Shown here: piece after piece, positions 8,470 through 16,902 of the stretch
Numbering within the stretch: position 1 is the stretch's first letter
How the letters are laid out: every line of letters starts with the position of its first letter
Source: CAZCPB01 sp044223975
Lineage (GTDB): Bacteria > Planctomycetota > Phycisphaerae > Phycisphaerales > UBA1924
DNA: 64,000 nucleotides
Direction: 5' to 3'
Assembly (NCBI GenBank): GCA_044223975.1
Contig: JBGALI010000022.1
Location: 7,048-71,047, forward strand
The notes under the pieces: generated by a model
Databases searched by the model: none
What the model saw: the letters and a program-made list of their open reading frames with translations, nothing else
Told to the model about the DNA's origin: nothing
Translations under genes and position numbers: made by a program

Positions 8470-9438
8470 TCAGGAGGACACAAAGCCGATGCGGCTCATC
8501 AGTCCATCGAAGTGGTCGAGCCCGTAAAACTCCACGACAAATCGGCCCCGCTTGCCGCCGCGGTCGGAATGTATCGAGACCTTGGTGCCTAGGTATTCCC
8601 CGAGGCGTCTCTCCAGGTCTTCGAGCGATGCGGACTTACTCGGGGGAGGCACGTTCACGGCCGGCTTCTTGACGCTCGCAATCGTTGCCGCGGCACGCTC
8701 GAGCCGTCGCACGCTCCATCCTTCGCGCATCGCCTCGGTCGCCAGCGCCAGCCGGCTCTCGCCCGGCGCCACGGCAAGCAGCGCCCGGCCGTGCCCGTAG
8801 TTCAGGCGGCCTGCGCTGATCATCTCCTGAACCTGCGGCTCAAGCTCGGTGAGACGTACGAAGTTCGCGACGCTCGAACGGTCGAGCCCGGCTCGTTCGG
8901 CGATCTGGCCGTGCGATAGTGCGAATCGATCCATCAACGCCCGGAACGCCCAGGCCCGCTCGATCGGGTTCAAATCCTCGCGCTGCACATTCTCGACGAT
9001 CGCCCACTCCGCGCTTTCCTCGTCCGACAGATCCCGGACGAGCGCGGGGATTTCAGTAAGCCCCGCGAGCCGTGCCGCCCGCCATCGACGCTCGCCGGCG
9101 ACGAGTTCGTATCCCCCCCCACCACCAGCGGCGGGTCGAACAATCACTGGCTGCATCAAGCCCGACTGCTTGATAGATTCCGCCAGCTGAGCAAGTGCCG
9201 TTTCATCAAAGCCCCGTCGCGGCTGGTATTTGTTAGGTTTAATTTCGCCTACACTGATCGAATTCAATCCGGGAGCGGGCACAGGATTCGGTTGTTCTTG
9301 CGGCGGAGCGGGAATCGTGGCAGGAGTGGGTGTTGGCGATACCTGCACGGGAGCGCGTACTTCGATCAAGCTGCTCAGACCTCTACCGAGCTTCCGGGGG
9401 CGTGACGGATCGTTCGCTGCGGAACCAGAGCCAACCAT
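8470..9438 (-). CDS. parB: Chromosome-partitioning protein ParB
   Basis: CTP-dependent DNA clamp that loads at parS and segregates the origin region with ParA. The N-terminus carries LGRGLSSLI (about 17-25), the ParA-contacting motif. The CTP-binding ParB/Srx domain holds GERRWRA (115-121) and ENVQREDLNPIE (149-160). The HTH that reads parS follows at about 173-196. The C-terminal dimerisation domain ends FDGLMSRIGFVSS. The ATG at 9438 has a GGAGGG ribosome site. Two parS-type sites lie 330 and 646 bp from the start codon. No parA is adjacent in this window, although the two genes usually pair. Confidence 0.95.
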   Translation of the reverse strand: MVGSGSAANDPSRPRKLGRGLSSLIEVRAPVQVSPTPTPATIPAPPQEQPNPVPAPGLNSISVGEIKPNKYQPRRGFDETALAQLAESIKQSGLMQPVIVRPAAGGGGGYELVAGERRWRAARLAGLTEIPALVRDLSDEESAEWAIVENVQREDLNPIERAWAFRALMDRFALSHGQIAERAGLDRSSVANFVRLTELEPQVQEMISAGRLNYGHGRALLAVAPGESRLALATEAMREGWSVRRLERAAATIASVKKPAVNVPPPSKSASLEDLERRLGEYLGTKVSIHSDRGGKRGRFVVEFYGLDHFDGLMSRIGFVSS

Positions 9439-9502
9439 GTCGAGCCCTCCGTGGCGGCAGGATGTTCAGGAACAGGGCGTAATCTGCACAGGAAACACCG
9501 CC

Positions 9503-9964
9503 GTGTCAAGCCGCGAAGGAACAATCGAGCTCATTGCACGCGGGCTCGTGAAAAATCGGTCCGGGCACGTGCTGCTCTGCAAGAACATCAAGGGCGACTA
9601 CTACTACCTGCCGGGGGGGCATGTTGAACCTGGCGAGCTTGCGGCAGATGCTCTTCGGCGTGAATTTATGGAAGAGACGGGCCAGCGCGTGGCTGTTGGA
9701 CGCCTTCTCGCGTGCGAAGAGCACCTGTTTCGACACAAGAGGTCGACGAGGCACGAGGTCAATCTGGTGTTCCACGTGGAACTCCAGACCGGCGCCGAAG
9801 CTGTGCGGTCTATCGAATCGCACCTGTCGTTCGAATGGGTGCCGCGGCGCTTGCTGGAAAGCATCGATCTCCGTCCGGCCTCAGCGCGGGACATGTGCCG
9901 ACTCGACAATCGCGGGAGCTCGATCTGGTGGGTGTCTTCAGGGCGCGCGACGAAGCGATCATGA
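9503..9964 (+). CDS. NUDIX hydrolase
   Basis: Predicted pyrophosphohydrolase on nucleoside-diphosphate-linked substrates; the exact substrate cannot be read. The NUDIX box is intact: GGHVEPGE, seven residues, then REFMEETG. The chosen start is GTG 9503, which has AGGAAA 7 bases upstream and begins just before the fold (IELIARGLVKN). An in-frame ATG at 9437 would overlap the divergent parB start codon on a shared CATG and has no ribosome site. A parS-type site lies inside the coding sequence at 9768-9783 and is read as LVFHVEL. Confidence 0.85.
   Translation: MSSREGTIELIARGLVKNRSGHVLLCKNIKGDYYYLPGGHVEPGELAADALRREFMEETGQRVAVGRLLACEEHLFRHKRSTRHEVNLVFHVELQTGAEAVRSIESHLSFEWVPRRLLESIDLRPASARDMCRLDNRGSSIWWVSSGRATKRS
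9768..9783. other. parS-type centromere site 1 (within NUDIX gene)
   Basis: TGTTCCACGTGGAACT contains the perfect 14-bp palindrome GTTCCACGTGGAAC. This is the classic ParB-binding parS core (compare TGTTNCACGTGAAACA; the GG form is the pseudomonad-type variant, from memory). It lies 330 bp from the parB start codon. Finding two copies close to parB makes chance unlikely. Confidence 0.88.
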
Positions 9965-10083
9965 CTTTTCGTTGAAAGGCCGCCCCAACGGCGATCGTTG
10001 ACACGTCGTTGAATTGAGCGCGGAGCGACATCCTGCTTGACTCTGGCGCGAATCGCCGTGGGCTAGCAATCCATTGTCCGATG

Positions 10084-10099
10084 TGTTCCACGTGGAACG
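10084..10099. other. parS-type centromere site 2
   Basis: TGTTCCACGTGGAACG has the same perfect 14-bp core as site 1, 316 bp away. It is intergenic, ending two bases before the stop codon of the ABC ATPase gene. Confidence 0.88.
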
Positions 10100-10100
10100 C

Positions 10101-11156
10101 TCAATCCGCGGGAAGCACGGCCACATCACTTGGGTCGATAGTGAGCCAAGTATCCTTGCCTGCCCTGGGCATCTCGCGAGGATTCATGACCGACGCCATG
10201 ACGGTGGTCTCGCCGACCCCGATTTCCAACTGGGCGGTCTCACCGAGGTACGTGCAGACTCGAATCACCCCGCGAATGGGCCCGACACCGATCTTGATGG
10301 CCTCCGGCCGCACGCTGCACACCACGGGTCCAGGAGCAACCGTTGCATTCGATTGGAGCGTACCGATCTTCGTCTTGATGGAAGTCACGCCCTGTGCTGA
10401 TTGCTGCGCGGTGCCCGGGATCAGGTTCGTCTCGCCAAGGAACTCCGCAACGAAGCGCGTGGTGGGGGATCGGTACAGATCGGTCGGCGTTCCGACCTGA
10501 ACCACTTTCCCCTGGTCCAGGATGGCCACGCGATCTGACATGCTCAATGCTTCTTTTTGGTCATGCGTCACATAAACTGTAGTTATGTTCGACTCCTTGC
10601 AGATCCGTCTGATCTCGCCTCGCAACTCGACCCGCAGCCGCGCATCCAGGTTTGAAAGCGGCTCGTCAAGCAGCAGCACATCGGGCCGGATCACGATCGC
10701 GCGTGCCAGGGCCACGCGCTGCTGCTGTCCGCCTGAGAGCTGCGTGGGACGCCGGGTGGCGTACTCCTCCATGCGCACGGCGGCGAGCGCCTCCTTGGCG
10801 CGCCGGCGCTTCTCCTCCGCGGGCACGCCCCGGACATCCAGACCGAACATGACATTGGCCTCGACGGTCATGTGCGGCCACAGCGCGTACGACTGGAAGA
10901 CCATGCCGCAGTTGCGCTTGTTGGGCGGATCGGCGGTGACGTCGCGCCCGTTGAAGAGGATCGTGCCGCCGGTGGGCTCGATGAAGCCGGCGATCATGCG
11001 CAGCAGCGTGGTTTTGCCGCAGCCGGACGGTCCCAGCAGAAAATACAGCTCCCCGGGCTGGATCTCGAGGCTGATGTCGTCGACGGCGTGGGCGCGGCCG
11101 CCGAACGATGACGGAAAAGTCTTGCGGACGGCGCGGATGGAAATGGCCGTGGTCAC
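10101..11156 (-). CDS. ABC transporter ATP-binding protein (MalK/PotA/FbpC type)
   Basis: Nucleotide-binding subunit of an importer for sugars, polyamines or Fe(III). It has Walker A GPSGCGKT, a Q-loop MVFQSYALWPH, signature LSGGQQQR, Walker B DVLLLDEPLSNLD and switch His in VYVTHDQ. A TOBE-like C-terminal domain (about 285-351) is typical of the 351-residue MalK-like class. The GTG start at 11156 gives VTTAISIRAV. The partner permease and binding protein are not in the window, so the substrate cannot be inferred. TALWPHMTVEANV-type spacing fits the FbpC/PotA branch. Confidence 0.9.
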   Translation of the reverse strand: MTTAISIRAVRKTFPSSFGGRAHAVDDISLEIQPGELYFLLGPSGCGKTTLLRMIAGFIEPTGGTILFNGRDVTADPPNKRNCGMVFQSYALWPHMTVEANVMFGLDVRGVPAEEKRRRAKEALAAVRMEEYATRRPTQLSGGQQQRVALARAIVIRPDVLLLDEPLSNLDARLRVELRGEIRRICKESNITTVYVTHDQKEALSMSDRVAILDQGKVVQVGTPTDLYRSPTTRFVAEFLGETNLIPGTAQQSAQGVTSIKTKIGTLQSNATVAPGPVVCSVRPEAIKIGVGPIRGVIRVCTYLGETAQLEIGVGETTVMASVMNPREMPRAGKDTWLTIDPSDVAVLPAD

Positions 11157-11193
11157 GGGACGATGAAGATAGCAGGCGCGGTATCATGCCGCC

Positions 11194-11556
11194 GTGAAGC
11201 CCGCGGGTCCATCCCGGTTGCGTCGGTCCGCCGAGGAGCGCATGGGGAAGATCCGCGACCTCCGCATGCCGCGCGGCACGCCGGGCACGCTGGCGCGCGA
11301 GCTTGGGTTCCAGGTCGACCGGATCGCGCGACAGCACCGGGCCCTGGGCACGATCGGCGAGCAGTGGGGGAGCCTTGTGCCCGCGGGGCTGGGCGTGCGG
11401 GTGTGGCCCGAGTCGTGGCAGCGCGGGGTCCTGACGGTGCGTGCGGGCGATGCCGCGGCGGGCTTCGAGTTCGACCGGTGGCTGCGGGGCGGGGGCGAGG
11501 ACGCGCTGCGCCGGGCCGGGGTGCGGCGGGTGCGGGTGGCCCCGGCGGGGGCGTGA
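11194..11556 (+). CDS. DUF721 / DciA-like protein
   Basis: A 120-residue protein with the DUF721 core. A helical LARELGFQVDRIARQHRALG is followed by WGSLVPAGLGVRVWPESWQRG, a GVLTVRAGDAAAGFEF strand region and a VRRVRV end. DciA proteins of this family recruit the replicative helicase DnaB in bacteria lacking DnaC/DnaI, and their genes often lie near dnaA or recF. The GTG start at 11194 is 37 bp from the divergent ABC ATPase start. Proximity to parB and parS fits an origin-side location. The helicase role is family knowledge, not shown here. Confidence 0.7.
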   Translation: MKPAGPSRLRRSAEERMGKIRDLRMPRGTPGTLARELGFQVDRIARQHRALGTIGEQWGSLVPAGLGVRVWPESWQRGVLTVRAGDAAAGFEFDRWLRGGGEDALRRAGVRRVRVAPAGA

Positions 11557-11632
11557 GGCTTCCGCCCGTATTTTCAATCAATTCTGAAAGGCGTAGTGGA
11601 CACGGGCGGGGGTCCGCGCGCATACTGGGGGC

Positions 11633-12259
11633 ATGAGCGAGGGCGCCGTCCGACTGCGTGACCCCGAGCGCGACGCGATCCTGCTCGCGCAGGACCGCTT
11701 CATCGAGGCGTTCGGGCGCATGAGCGGGGCGTGGGGCATCAGCCGCACGATGGCCGAGGTGCAGGCTCTGCTCTTTATCGCCGGCGTCCCGATGTGCACC
11801 GACGAGGTGATGGACCGCCTGCAGATCTCTCGCGGCAACGCGTCGATGTCGCTGCGGGCGCTGATGGACTGGGGCGTGGTGGTGCGCACGCACAAGCGCG
11901 GCGACCGCAAGGAGTACTTCGAGGCCGAGGCCGACGTGTGGGCGATGTTCCGCGCCATCGTGCGCGAGCGAACCAAGCGCGAGGTCGACCCCCTGCTGGC
12001 GGACCTGCACGAGATCCGCGACCTGACGGGCATCGAGCGCGCCGGCTCGCGGCGTCCGCGCTCCCCCGAGGCCGTCGAGCACAACAAGCGCCTGGACGCG
12101 ATGCTCGATTTCTTCCAGACGCTCGAGGGCCTGGCGCAGCGCTTCGTGAGCCCCGCGGGCCCGGGCCTGCAGCTGGCGGCCTCGCTGCTGACGCTCGGCT
12201 CGCCGCGCCGCAAGCGCGGGCGTGCCGCGCGGACCGAAGGCGAAGGAGGGCGTCCGTGA
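11633..12259 (+). CDS. GbsR/MarR-family transcriptional regulator
   Basis: A 208-residue winged-helix regulator. The HTH runs through VQALLFIAG...TDEVMDRLQISRGNASMSLRALMDWGVV, the wing VVRTHKRGDRKEYFEA. A helical C-terminal segment (about 100-180) probably dimerises. This order matches GbsR-type repressors, which sense osmolytes or other small ligands in some bacteria; the ligand here is unknown. The last 20 residues are basic and disordered. It is translationally coupled to the next gene by a GTGA overlap. Confidence 0.85.
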   Translation: MSEGAVRLRDPERDAILLAQDRFIEAFGRMSGAWGISRTMAEVQALLFIAGVPMCTDEVMDRLQISRGNASMSLRALMDWGVVVRTHKRGDRKEYFEAEADVWAMFRAIVRERTKREVDPLLADLHEIRDLTGIERAGSRRPRSPEAVEHNKRLDAMLDFFQTLEGLAQRFVSPAGPGLQLAASLLTLGSPRRKRGRAARTEGEGGRP

Positions 12260-12699
12260 GCGCGCTGGCGCCCAGGACGGTCGCGGGGTCGCGCGAGGGC
12301 CGCGAGGTGTTCGTCGCCGATGCACGCTCGGTGCGCGTGCGCTGGCGGGTTTCGCGAGCGGCGCTCGACGGCCATGGAGGCACAGCGCTGCGCGCTGGAG
12401 AGGAGCCAGAGCTTGAGATCTCGGCGACCAGCGCTGCGGGAGATCTCGGCGCCGTTCGCGCCGTGCTCCGTTGGAGTGACGGCGCGCGCGAGGTGGTCTC
12501 TCCGTCCGCGGCAGCGGCGGTCACAGTGATCCACGACGGCGGGCTCGTGCACTTGCGTGCCACGGCGGGCGAACTCGTGCTGCTGGACGCGACGCTCGAC
12601 GCGGGCGGCGTGCGGTACGCGCGGACAGGACTCTTGCGGGAGCTTGGCCTGGGCGGGGGGCGCTACGAGGTCGTGCGCGACGACCCCCAAGGCGCGTGA
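12256..12699 (+). CDS. Hypothetical protein coupled to GbsR gene
   Basis: A 147-residue protein of unrecognised family. Its GTG start at 12256 overlaps the stop of the regulator gene (GTGA) and has an excellent GAAGGAGGG ribosome site, so translation coupling is likely. The sequence alternates short beta-like stretches (VRVRWRVS, ELEISATSAAG, VRAVLRWSDG, AVTVIHDGGLVHLRATAGELVLLDATLD), suggesting an all-beta cytosolic fold. No signal peptide. It ends 27 bp from the convergent exported-protein gene. Confidence 0.6.
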   Translation: MSALAPRTVAGSREGREVFVADARSVRVRWRVSRAALDGHGGTALRAGEEPELEISATSAAGDLGAVRAVLRWSDGAREVVSPSAAAAVTVIHDGGLVHLRATAGELVLLDATLDAGGVRYARTGLLRELGLGGGRYEVVRDDPQGA

Positions 12700-12726
12700 C
12701 GCGCGACGACCGCGGTGCGCGCCGCT

Positions 12727-13638
12727 TCACTTCTTTTCGCGCGTGTCGATCGTGGCGGTGAGGAGGGCGCGGCGCTGGTCGGGCGTGAGCGCGGCCATCA
12801 GCGTGCGCATCGCCGCGGCCCGCGCCGCGTCGTCGGCGGGCGCGGCCAGCGCCGCTCGCTGGGGCTGGATCTTGGCCAGCGTCTCGTCGCTCCATTTCAG
12901 CGTGGGCAGCGTGCGGTCGAGCGATCGCGAGGCCTCGTCGACGAGCATCCGGTACGTCCACAGCGTCTCGTCGATGGGGAGCAGCTGCATGCGCCGGATC
13001 ACGGCGGCGGTGCCCTTCTCGCCGGGCGTCTCGCCGCGCTTGGCGCTGGCCTGGTACTGCTCGGCCAGCGCCTTGTTGTAATCACTTGCGAGCTTCTGCG
13101 AGACCTGGGTCTGGGCCTGCGTGAGAACACGGTCGGTGCCGAGCTTGACGCAGAAATCGCCGCCCGAGGGCTTGAGGGGCCGGACGAAGTCGCGCGCCGA
13201 CTTGAGGACCTGGCGGGTGTCACCCTGGATCTTCTCGAGCGCTCCGTCCTCGATGCTCTCGACGATGTCGAGGTTTCTGAGCACGATCGCCTCGCACTCG
13301 GCCTTGCGGGCCTGCATCACGGGCTCAAGTCGGACCCAGTCGTCCTTGGTGATGGTGGGGTTCCGGCGGATCGCGGCCCAGGTCACGGGCTCCTGGAGCG
13401 GGATGACCTTGCGCTCCGCATCCCGCTTCACGAGCGACTCGTACGGGCGCCCGGCAGACGTTGGTTGGTTCGCGGTTCCTTCCCTTAAAATGAAGGGGCC
13501 TTTAACGGGAAGGCAAATATAAGTCGGACGTTTCCCAGGCTGGTCTTCCGACGGCTGATCGGGCGCGCTCTGGGGCGTTGCGGTGGCGTGAGTCGCACCC
13601 AGTATCGACACGATGATCAAGACTGCGCGAACGCTCAC
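12727..13638 (-). CDS. Exported paralogue A of a tandem pair, unknown function
   Basis: A 303-residue exported protein of unknown family. The start is GTG 13638, preceded by GAAAGGA; it leads into a signal peptide VSVRAVLIIVSILGATHATA. The mature part is mostly helical and charged, with PYESLVKRD, TWAAIRRNPTITKDDWV, RPLKPSGGDFC and LWTYRMLVDEAS. The same landmarks occur in the next gene, so they are tandem duplicates of almost equal length (303 and 304 residues). Two aligned Cys residues (in AECEAIV and GGDFCVKL) could form a disulfide. Confidence 0.7.
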   Translation of the reverse strand: MSVRAVLIIVSILGATHATATPQSAPDQPSEDQPGKRPTYICLPVKGPFILREGTANQPTSAGRPYESLVKRDAERKVIPLQEPVTWAAIRRNPTITKDDWVRLEPVMQARKAECEAIVLRNLDIVESIEDGALEKIQGDTRQVLKSARDFVRPLKPSGGDFCVKLGTDRVLTQAQTQVSQKLASDYNKALAEQYQASAKRGETPGEKGTAAVIRRMQLLPIDETLWTYRMLVDEASRSLDRTLPTLKWSDETLAKIQPQRAALAAPADDAARAAAMRTLMAALTPDQRRALLTATIDTREKK

Positions 13639-13681
13639 GCGATGGTCCTTTCGTTCGGCCAAACCCCGGTGCGCGGTCCGC

Positions 13682-14596
13682 TCACGGCTTGGCGCGCGTC
13701 TCGATCGTCTTGGCGAGCAGGGCGCGACGTTCCTGGAGCGTGAGCTTGTCGAGGAGCGCCCGCATCTGCGCTGATCGCACAGCTGCGTCGGGGTTGGCGG
13801 CCAGCGCCTTGCGCTCGGGCTCGACCTTGGCGAGGGTTTCGGCGGACCAGTTCATCGCCGGGAGCGTGCGCTCCAGCGAGTGCGAGGCCTCGTCGACGAG
13901 CATGCGGTAGGTCCACAGCGTCTCGTCGATCGTCTCGAGGAACATGAACCGCACGATGTCGATCGATCCGATCTTGTTCGGATCGTCCTTGGGCTTCATG
14001 CCCGCGCGGAGCTCGGCGCGGATGGCGGAGTTGTACTCGCTCTCGATCTTCTGGCTGAAGCGCGACTGCACGTCGGTGAGCGTCCCGTCCTTGCCCAGCT
14101 TGGCGCAGAAGTTCCCCCCCGAGGGCTTGAGGGGCTGGAAGACCTCGCGGATGTTCTTGATCACCGCGCGGGGCTCGCCCTCCATCTTGTCCAGCTCGCC
14201 GGCCTCCACCTTCTCGACGAGGTCGAGGTTCTTGACGACGATCGTCTCGCACTCGGTCTTGCGCTCCGTCATCACCGGCTCGACCTTCACCCAGTCTTCC
14301 TTGGTGATCGTCGGGTTGTGACGGCACGCGGCCCACGTGGCCGGCTGCGTGAGGCGGATGATCTTGCCGCTGGAGTCTTTCTTCACGAGCGACTCGTACG
14401 GGAGGTTGGGCAGGTCCTGCTTGGCGCCTGTGCTTTCGGCGGGGGGCGTGTCCTTGGGAACAAAGACGGGCGGACGCTTGTACAGCTCCGTGGGCGGCGG
14501 CGCTTCGGCGGGGGGCGGGGCGATCTGCGCCAGCGCCGCGGCGCCGGGAACGAGCAACGCGCCGGCGGCGGCGAGGACGAGCGTGCGAGCGTTCAT
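13682..14596 (-). CDS. Exported paralogue B of a tandem pair, unknown function
   Basis: A 304-residue exported protein, tandem paralogue of the gene 43 bp downstream. The start is ATG 14596 with GAAGGAGA upstream; the signal peptide ends near AALAQ, then a Pro-rich linker. Shared landmarks are PYESLVKKD, TWAACRHNPTITKEDWV, ECETIVVKNLD, FQPLKPSGGNFC and LWTYRMLVDEASHSLERTLP. Conservation is spread over the whole length, so both copies are probably functional. The role is unknown. The pair probably forms one transcript. Confidence 0.72.
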   Translation of the reverse strand: MNARTLVLAAAGALLVPGAAALAQIAPPPAEAPPPTELYKRPPVFVPKDTPPAESTGAKQDLPNLPYESLVKKDSSGKIIRLTQPATWAACRHNPTITKEDWVKVEPVMTERKTECETIVVKNLDLVEKVEAGELDKMEGEPRAVIKNIREVFQPLKPSGGNFCAKLGKDGTLTDVQSRFSQKIESEYNSAIRAELRAGMKPKDDPNKIGSIDIVRFMFLETIDETLWTYRMLVDEASHSLERTLPAMNWSAETLAKVEPERKALAANPDAAVRSAQMRALLDKLTLQERRALLAKTIETRAKP

Positions 14597-14855
14597 TCCG
14601 TCTCCTTCAGAGCCGCGGCAGGGCGCGGCGAGTGCTTGGCGTGTGCCGCCGGGAAACCCCGGCCGTTCGGGCCGGCCCGAGCCGGGCCCGATCACAGAAC
14701 GCAATATTATCGCCCGGATTGCGGGGCAGGTTTCTCGCCCGCGAGGAGCATTTCCGTGCGGCAATCTGGTACGCACTGCCGACGAGGCGGTTCGGCGCGC
14801 CCGCCGCGACGCATTCCCGGCACGTTCGCGTCTCTGCATGCCGTACACTGACCGC

Positions 14856-15479
14856 ATGTCCGACGCCCGGCCCCCGAACCCAAGCGATCCGCCGAGCAGT
14901 GCGCCGCCCGGCGCACCTTCTCGTCATCAGCAGCCCGTGCTGCACGCGCCGTGGAGGATGGAGTACCTGGAAGGGCTCAAGGGCAAGGAAGCCGGCGGGC
15001 TCGGCTCCTCGGCCGCACCGTCCACCGGCTCGTTTCTTCTGGATTACTGGCTGAACCCCGGCGCCGACCACGCCAATCACGTGATCGTGCGCACGGGCGA
15101 CGGCATGATCCTGCTCAACGGATTCCCGTATTCCAACGGCCACCTGCTGGTGGCGCTGGGCGATCCGCGCCCGACGCTGCTCGACTACGAGCCGGCGCAG
15201 CGCGCGACGCTGTGGTCGCTCACCGAACTGGCCGCCGAGCTGTTGCAGCGCACGCTCGACCCGCAGGGGATCAACATCGGGATCAACCAGGGGCGCGCGG
15301 CGGGCGCGGGGATCCCTCAGCACCTGCACGTGCACCTGGTGCCGCGGTGGGGCGGGGATATCAACTTCATGACCATCGTGGGGAACGTGCGCGTGATCCC
15401 GTCGTCGCTGGCGGTAATGGCGGGGAAGTTTCGGGGGGTGTGGGAGAGGATGAGGGGCGACGGACAACATCGTGAGTAG
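14856..15479 (+). CDS. HIT-family nucleotide hydrolase/transferase
   Basis: Histidine-triad protein acting on nucleotide-linked substrates (Ap4A phosphorylase or hydrolase-like). The triad reads QHLHVHLVPRW near residue 155. Upstream blocks HVIVRTGDGMILLNGFPYSNGHLLVAL and LLDYEPAQRATLW match the bacterial FHIT/Ap4A type. The start is taken as ATG 14856; ATG 14838 would add six residues, and neither has a clear ribosome site. The first 30 residues are Pro/Ser-rich and disordered. It converges on the following minus-strand gene. Confidence 0.85.
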   Translation: MSDARPPNPSDPPSSAPPGAPSRHQQPVLHAPWRMEYLEGLKGKEAGGLGSSAAPSTGSFLLDYWLNPGADHANHVIVRTGDGMILLNGFPYSNGHLLVALGDPRPTLLDYEPAQRATLWSLTELAAELLQRTLDPQGINIGINQGRAAGAGIPQHLHVHLVPRWGGDINFMTIVGNVRVIPSSLAVMAGKFRGVWERMRGDGQHRE

Positions 15480-15497
15480 GCGTCGCGCCAACTGTGC

Positions 15498-16520
15498 TCA
15501 CACGTACGCCGAAGGCGCGCCACATTCGGGGCAGTCTGCCGATTCGGGCAGTCCCTTTCGAGAGTATCCGCACTCAAGACAGCACCCGGCGCGGCGCCAC
15601 GCTCGCCACCGCCTGTTCCGTGAAGGAGATGTGAACACGAGCAGTGTGAACAACGCCAAGTCCACACCGAGCAAGACAACACCAGCGCGACCCCAAGTCC
15701 TTGGCCGTTCAAAGATTTGTCCCACGAACACAAGCCCGAGCCCCACGATCCCGCCCAGCATCAGAAACTCGGGTGCGATGAGAAAGCGTGTTCTGCTTGC
15801 GGGGTGCTTCTCGTGGAGGCGTTGTCGCTGAGACTTGCCCCTCGGGATAAAAGCGGTACTTCTCTCGTGCGAGGGGGCTTGCGCAGCGATCGTGGATGAC
15901 GGCGGTTCTACCGGCCTTCCAAGTTCGCCGCCATAACCACGGCGAGAGACCCCCTGCGCCTCTTTGGAATCGGCCACCTCGACGTCTACCGGTCCAGCAC
16001 ACTCGGTCTCGACAGTGCCGCCACAATCGCCCGGTTCGGCGATCAGCCTGTCCGGCTCATTGGCGATCGTGGCTTCACGCCCGGCCTTGAGGTCAACAAT
16101 CCTCATCTGGCCGCGCCCGGTCAGCGTGGCACAGACCCGACGGACAAGTTTGATCGTCGCTGGCGCATCGCCATCGCACTGCGGCCGGTCGGGGATGTGG
16201 ATTGTGATGTGTCGGGCGTGAACTGTGATGAGCACGCCCGTTCCGTCGGCTCGCTTGTCGAGAAACTCGACACGACGGAACTGCCACAGGGCGCGCTCAT
16301 CGGTCAAACCCGTAGCTCTGATTGCGGCCTCGACATCCGTCTCCGCCAATGTCGGCGCAGCGGTGCGGATGTACGTCACCAAGTATGCCCGCCGTCGCTC
16401 CTCAAAGGGGCTGAGCGGTGTGGGGGCTTCGTGCGGTCCGAGCGGACGCAGCACTCGCTCAGCCGCTCCTTCAAGCGACTCACCCTCTTCTACGTGGAAA
16501 AGGTGCAGCTCGTGCGCCAT
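15498..16520 (-). CDS. Membrane protein with C-terminal zinc ribbon
   Basis: A 340-residue protein of unknown role. The N-terminal 170 residues are soluble (MAHELHLFHVEEGE, then two helical blocks). A hydrophilic linker follows, then two membrane segments (about 255-275 and 282-300). The tail is a zinc ribbon, CCLECGYSRKGLPESADCPECG. This CxxCGY...CPECG tail is a recurring planctomycete signature and also ends the proteins at 39148-39621 and 39631-40143. ATG 16520 is the start. It is followed by the HIT gene in convergent orientation, 18 bp away. Confidence 0.65.
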   Translation of the reverse strand: MAHELHLFHVEEGESLEGAAERVLRPLGPHEAPTPLSPFEERRRAYLVTYIRTAAPTLAETDVEAAIRATGLTDERALWQFRRVEFLDKRADGTGVLITVHARHITIHIPDRPQCDGDAPATIKLVRRVCATLTGRGQMRIVDLKAGREATIANEPDRLIAEPGDCGGTVETECAGPVDVEVADSKEAQGVSRRGYGGELGRPVEPPSSTIAAQAPSHERSTAFIPRGKSQRQRLHEKHPASRTRFLIAPEFLMLGGIVGLGLVFVGQIFERPRTWGRAGVVLLGVDLALFTLLVFTSPSRNRRWRAWRRAGCCLECGYSRKGLPESADCPECGAPSAYV

Positions 16521-16575
16521 TTGGGTACGAGCATATCAATCAGCGGCACCGTTCGATCGAGTGGCACGCGCGTTC

Positions 16576-16902
16576 TCACGCCGCCTGGCGGCGCAACCGC
16601 TGCAAACCAAGCCGGTACCCGCCGCGTGTATCGGGTTCGCAGCGCACGACCTTGCCGTGCGTCACGCTGGCGTAAGGATCGTCGGGGAAGAGCGAGAACT
16701 GAGCGCCGGGCGCGACGGCGTACTGGGCCCGGGCGCCGATGCCGGCGCGGCTGGTGTCCACGAGCTCGACGCGACCCAGGCGCGACGGCTCGGCCCCTTC
16801 GGCGAGTGTCACCATCGCTCCGCCGCAGGCCGGCGTGCGCGGCGCCTTGCGCCGGTCGTTGGGGAAGACGGGGGCGTCGGGAACGCGGCTGGACGTGGGC
16901 AT
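16576..16902 (-). CDS. PilZ-like domain protein
   Basis: A 108-residue single-domain protein. It has the first PilZ signature as DRRKAPR (about 16-22) and the second as VDTSRAGIG (about 48-56), followed by beta-strands to the C-terminus. PilZ domains bind cyclic di-GMP; the RxxxR and D/NxSxxG residues needed for that appear to be present. ATG 16902 is preceded by a purine-rich AAGGAAAGAGAAG. It lies 55 bp upstream of the zinc-ribbon membrane protein gene on the same strand. Confidence 0.65.
   Translation of the reverse strand: MPTSSRVPDAPVFPNDRRKAPRTPACGGAMVTLAEGAEPSRLGRVELVDTSRAGIGARAQYAVAPGAQFSLFPDDPYASVTHGKVVRCEPDTRGGYRLGLQRLRRQAA

Noticed and set aside
9437..9502. ATG 9437 as the NUDIX start
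   Set aside because: Overlaps the parB start codon and has no ribosome site; GTG 9503 has one.
14330..14342. GGCCCACGTGGCC as a third parS
   Set aside because: Lacks the GTTCC/GGAAC flanks; only CACGTG matches.
13880..14851. Plus-strand 323-codon frame opposite the exported paralogue
   Set aside because: Shadow of the minus-strand gene, whose tandem paralogue confirms the true frame.
16487..16503. TTCTACGTGGAAAA-like parS relative
   Set aside because: Not palindromic, and it encodes the N-terminus of the zinc-ribbon membrane protein.
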